From positions 62,001-126,000 of the forward strand of contig CAMYJH010000006.1 of assembly GCA_947258715.1 (NCBI GenBank): a stretch of DNA of 64,000 nt, given 5' to 3'. The DNA is from an uncultured Gammaproteobacteria bacterium (lineage in GTDB: Bacteria; Pseudomonadota; Gammaproteobacteria; HK1). A program made the position numbers and the translations under genes. Numbering within the stretch: the first letter of the stretch is position 1; every line of letters begins with the position of its first letter. Shown one piece after another: positions 62,201 through 64,000 of this stretch. The notes under the pieces were generated by a model. The model saw only the letters and a program-made list of their open reading frames with translations. It was not told the origin of the DNA and made no database searches.

Positions 62201-63418
62201 ATGGACCTGGAGTTTGTGCGCAGACAGTTTCCCGCCATGGGTTCGCTGGCGTTCTTCGAAAACGCCGGCGGGACGTTCGTGCCGCAGACCGTGATCGACA
62301 AAGTGAGCAGGTACATGATCGAAACCCAGGTGCAGCCCGGTGGAGACTTTGCGCCCTCGGTGCGGGCCGCCGAGCGCATCACGGAAAGCCATCGCCTCAT
62401 GGCCGAGATGCTGAACGCCTCGCCGGAGGAGGTAATGGTCGGCATTTCCACCAGCATGAACGTTTATATTCTGGCCCAGGCCATTCGACACTGGTTCGCG
62501 CCCGGCGATGAAATCGTGGTGACCAACCTGGATCACGAGGCCAATAACGGCGCGTGGCGGAGACTCGAGGAGTTCCGCCTCGAGGTTCGTGAGTGGCGGG
62601 TCAATCCGGATACGGCGGATCTCGAACTCGACGACCTGGAAAAGCTGCTCACCGACCGCACTCGCCTGGTTTGCGTCAGTCAATGCTCGAACATCACCGG
62701 CAGCATTAACGACGTCGAGAAAATCGCGCGTCGCGTTCACGACGCCGGCGCGCTCATCTGCGTCGACGCCGTTGCTTACGCGGCTCACCGCCGGCTGGAC
62801 GTCAAGGCGCTGGATGTCGACTTCTACCTCATCAGCCTTTACAAGCTGTACGGGCCTCACGTGAGCCTGCTTTATGGCAGGCGGGAATTGCTGCTTGAGG
62901 CGAAACGCCAGCACCATTATTTCATCGAAGATGATGATATTCCCCTCAAGCTCAATCCAGGCGGACCTAACCACGAATTCACGGCGTCGCTATCGGGGAT
63001 CATTGATTACTTTAACGCCTTTCATCGCCATCACTTCCCCGGCAGTAATGCGTCGCTGCAAACACGGATGAGCGAATGTTTTGATCTGATCACGGTTCAT
63101 GAACAACGTCTGGCGAAACCCTTTGTCGATTTTCTTGATTCAAAGCCGGAGGTTCGCATCCTCGGGCGTGCCACCGCGAACCACAAGCTGCGCGTTCCCA
63201 CGTTTTCTTTTGTCGTAAACGGTCGCGACTCGAACGAGTTTCCCAAACACCTCGCGGAACACGGGGTGGGCATTCGCGCCGGGCACTTCTATGCCAAACG
63301 GCTCATCGACGCGCTGGGAGTGGATAAGAACAACGGCGTGGTTCGCGCGAGCATGGTGCACTACAACTCGCCCGATGAAGTGAAACGCCTGATCGAACAT
63401 CTGGATGAGGTGATCTGA
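62201..63418 (+). CDS. Class V PLP-dependent enzyme without the desulfurase cysteine
   Basis: From ATG 62201 (GAGG five bases upstream) the 405-residue protein has a SufS/CsdA-like start MDLEFVRRQFPAMGSLAFFENAGGTFVPQ and VTNLDHEANNGAWRRL. It also has CVSQCSNITGSINDVEKIA, CVDAVAYAAHRRLDV and the PLP lysine Lys215 in ISLYKLYGPH. Where cysteine desulfurases have RAGHHCA, this protein reads RAGHFYAKR with Tyr364. It therefore cannot work through a persulfide and may be an epimerase, lyase or aminotransferase. It follows DUF1028 on the same strand. Confidence 0.87.
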   Translation: MDLEFVRRQFPAMGSLAFFENAGGTFVPQTVIDKVSRYMIETQVQPGGDFAPSVRAAERITESHRLMAEMLNASPEEVMVGISTSMNVYILAQAIRHWFAPGDEIVVTNLDHEANNGAWRRLEEFRLEVREWRVNPDTADLELDDLEKLLTDRTRLVCVSQCSNITGSINDVEKIARRVHDAGALICVDAVAYAAHRRLDVKALDVDFYLISLYKLYGPHVSLLYGRRELLLEAKRQHHYFIEDDDIPLKLNPGGPNHEFTASLSGIIDYFNAFHRHHFPGSNASLQTRMSECFDLITVHEQRLAKPFVDFLDSKPEVRILGRATANHKLRVPTFSFVVNGRDSNEFPKHLAEHGVGIRAGHFYAKRLIDALGVDKNNGVVRASMVHYNSPDEVKRLIEHLDEVI

Positions 63419-63455
63419 GAAGTGATGCGTGACGCGAAGAGAAACGGAGCCCGCT

Positions 63456-63478
63456 GTAGGAGCGGCCTTGGCCGCGAT
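63456..63478 (+). repeat. REP-like palindromic element
   Basis: GTAGGAGCGGCC plus TTGGCCGCGAT is identical to the core at 30508-30530. It lies 37 bp after the class V enzyme gene and is one half of a pair with the inverse element at 63547-63569. A short TGATGCGTGACGCG heptamer piece lies just before it (63423-63436). Confidence 0.78.
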
Positions 63479-63546
63479 TCATTTAAGCAACTGTTAATTA
63501 TCCCTTGACATAGAGTCCACGTGCTCTGAACCGCCTGATCTAAAAA

Positions 63547-63569
63547 ATCGCGAGCAAGCGCGCTCCTAC
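63547..63569 (-). repeat. REP-like element, inverse and diverged
   Basis: ATCGCGAGCAAG plus CGCGCTCCTAC is the inverse REP form with an altered stem (GCGAGCAAGCGCGC instead of GCGGCCAAGGCCGC). Together with the one at 63456 it forms a head-to-head pair, as seen in BIME-type arrangements. Confidence 0.65.
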
Positions 63570-63600
63570 GACTCGAATCGCATTAGGCGGCGACATTGAA

Positions 63601-64000
63601 ATGTCCTACCTCGACCGCATTCGCGAAGCCAATCGATACGACGCTTCCGACTATCGACCCTTCCGCGTCGCCAGCATTGACGTCGGTCACGTGCGCCACG
63701 GGTTCGCTGAATCGCTGCGGCGATGGCCGCAGGTCTTTGCCGTCAACGAAAGTTGTGTACGCTTGGCTCCCGCCCTCAACGCCAAGGACTCCGATCCGCG
63801 GAGTCGTAGCGTAGAGGTGAACGCGGTGCTGCGGCAGCTCCATGTCGGGGGAACCATCGAACACTGGTATGACGAACTCTTTCCCGTCAGTCAGCGTTGG
63901 GACGACCCCCCAATGTTGCTGATGGAGCGGGCCGCTCTCCCCTTTTTTGGCGTACCCGGTTACGGCGTGCATATGAATGGTTACGTGCGAGAAGGTGACC
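63601..64000 (+). CDS. DUF4743/Nudix hydrolase (3' end outside window)
   Basis: The frame from ATG 63601 to the window end encodes SYLDRIREANRYDASDYRPFRV, GHVRHGFAESLRRWPQVF, VEVNAVLRQLHVGGTIEHWYDE and MLLMERAALPFFGVPGYGVHMNGYVREGD (in parts). This is the DUF4743 N-terminal domain that precedes a Nudix domain in thiamine-pyrophosphokinase-related hydrolases. The HMNGYVRE stretch is where the Nudix fold begins. The Nudix box itself is beyond the edge. The ribosome binding site is weak. Confidence 0.82.
   Translation, partial: MSYLDRIREANRYDASDYRPFRVASIDVGHVRHGFAESLRRWPQVFAVNESCVRLAPALNAKDSDPRSRSVEVNAVLRQLHVGGTIEHWYDELFPVSQRWDDPPMLLMERAALPFFGVPGYGVHMNGYVREGD

Noticed and set aside
63481-63600. 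Promoter before the Nudix gene (TTGACA at 63505)
   Set aside because: A perfect -35 is present but no acceptable -10 follows at 16-18 bp.

Overview
The window looks like one contig stretch of a gammaproteobacterium of fairly high G+C. The evidence is a set of proteobacterial housekeeping genes: lptD-surA-rsmA, aroE, ubiK, yifB/comM, apaG-apaH, folA, thyA-lgt, rlmI, uvrA, ssb, mlaC, dsbB and hemH. The usual gammaproteobacterial order surA-pdxA-rsmA-apaG-apaH-folA is recognisable but changed: pdxA is missing between surA and rsmA, and aroE, a cyclic-nucleotide/rhodanese gene, ubiK and yifB lie between rsmA and apaG. A phasin gene suggests polyhydroxyalkanoate storage. I see no rRNA, tRNA, CRISPR array, prophage or intact transposase, and I cannot name the genus.

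Layout. 1-5.3 kb (minus strand): DUF1499 membrane protein (cut by the window edge), an alpha/beta hydrolase interrupted by a stop codon, gamma-glutamyltransferase, an ABM monooxygenase-fold protein, a fumarase/adenylosuccinate lyase superfamily enzyme and YtoQ. 5.6-12.1 kb: epoxide-hydrolase-like enzyme, small membrane proteins, a decayed GNAT gene, beta-carbonic anhydrase, PH-domain protein, MlaC, a lipoprotein and DUF1353. 12.2-17.1 kb: UPF0016 Mn/Ca exporter, glutathione S-transferase, phasin, EamA exporter, moaE-moeA. 17.5-18.4 kb: a multiply frameshifted AEC transporter. 18.5-35.7 kb: the conserved core listed above, plus a YyaL/thioredoxin-domain protein. 35.8-37.5 kb: a gene-poor stretch with a candidate Anr/FNR-controlled small RNA. 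37.5-44.6 kb: PfkB kinase, uvrA, YajR-like MFS, ssb, TauD-family dioxygenase. 44.6-44.9 kb: a second candidate small RNA, between a REP element, heptamer repeats and a xanthine-dehydrogenase-type gene. 44.9-56.7 kb: molybdenum hydroxylase, sulfotransferase-like/aminotransferase IV pair, dsbB and cytochrome P460, SDR, EamA transporter, two MITEs end to end, CoA-transferase pair, MATE exporter, ChaC. 56.8-64 kb: creatininase-family amidohydrolase, a GcvT-serine hydroxymethyltransferase fusion, a broken cupin gene, DUF1028, a class V PLP enzyme and a Nudix hydrolase cut by the window end.

How the genes may work together. The core genes serve outer-membrane assembly (LptD, SurA, MlaC, Lgt), rRNA modification (RsmA, RlmI), folate/thymidylate metabolism (FolA, ThyA), quinone biosynthesis (UbiK) and DNA repair (UvrA, Ssb). 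MoaE and MoeA make the molybdenum cofactor that the 45-47 kb hydroxylase needs. The 56.8-63.4 kb genes look like a small amine or one-carbon catabolic locus centred on the GcvT-SHMT fusion. At least four accessory genes are broken (alpha/beta hydrolase, GNAT, AEC transporter, cupin) while every core gene is intact, which points to gene decay more than to general sequencing error.

The most unusual items are the two intergenic RNA candidates (37.19-37.35 kb and 44.75-44.83 kb), the GcvT-SHMT fusion, the paired CTAG-flanked MITEs at 52.2-52.5 kb, and TGATGCG-type heptamer tracts that start at gene stop codons.
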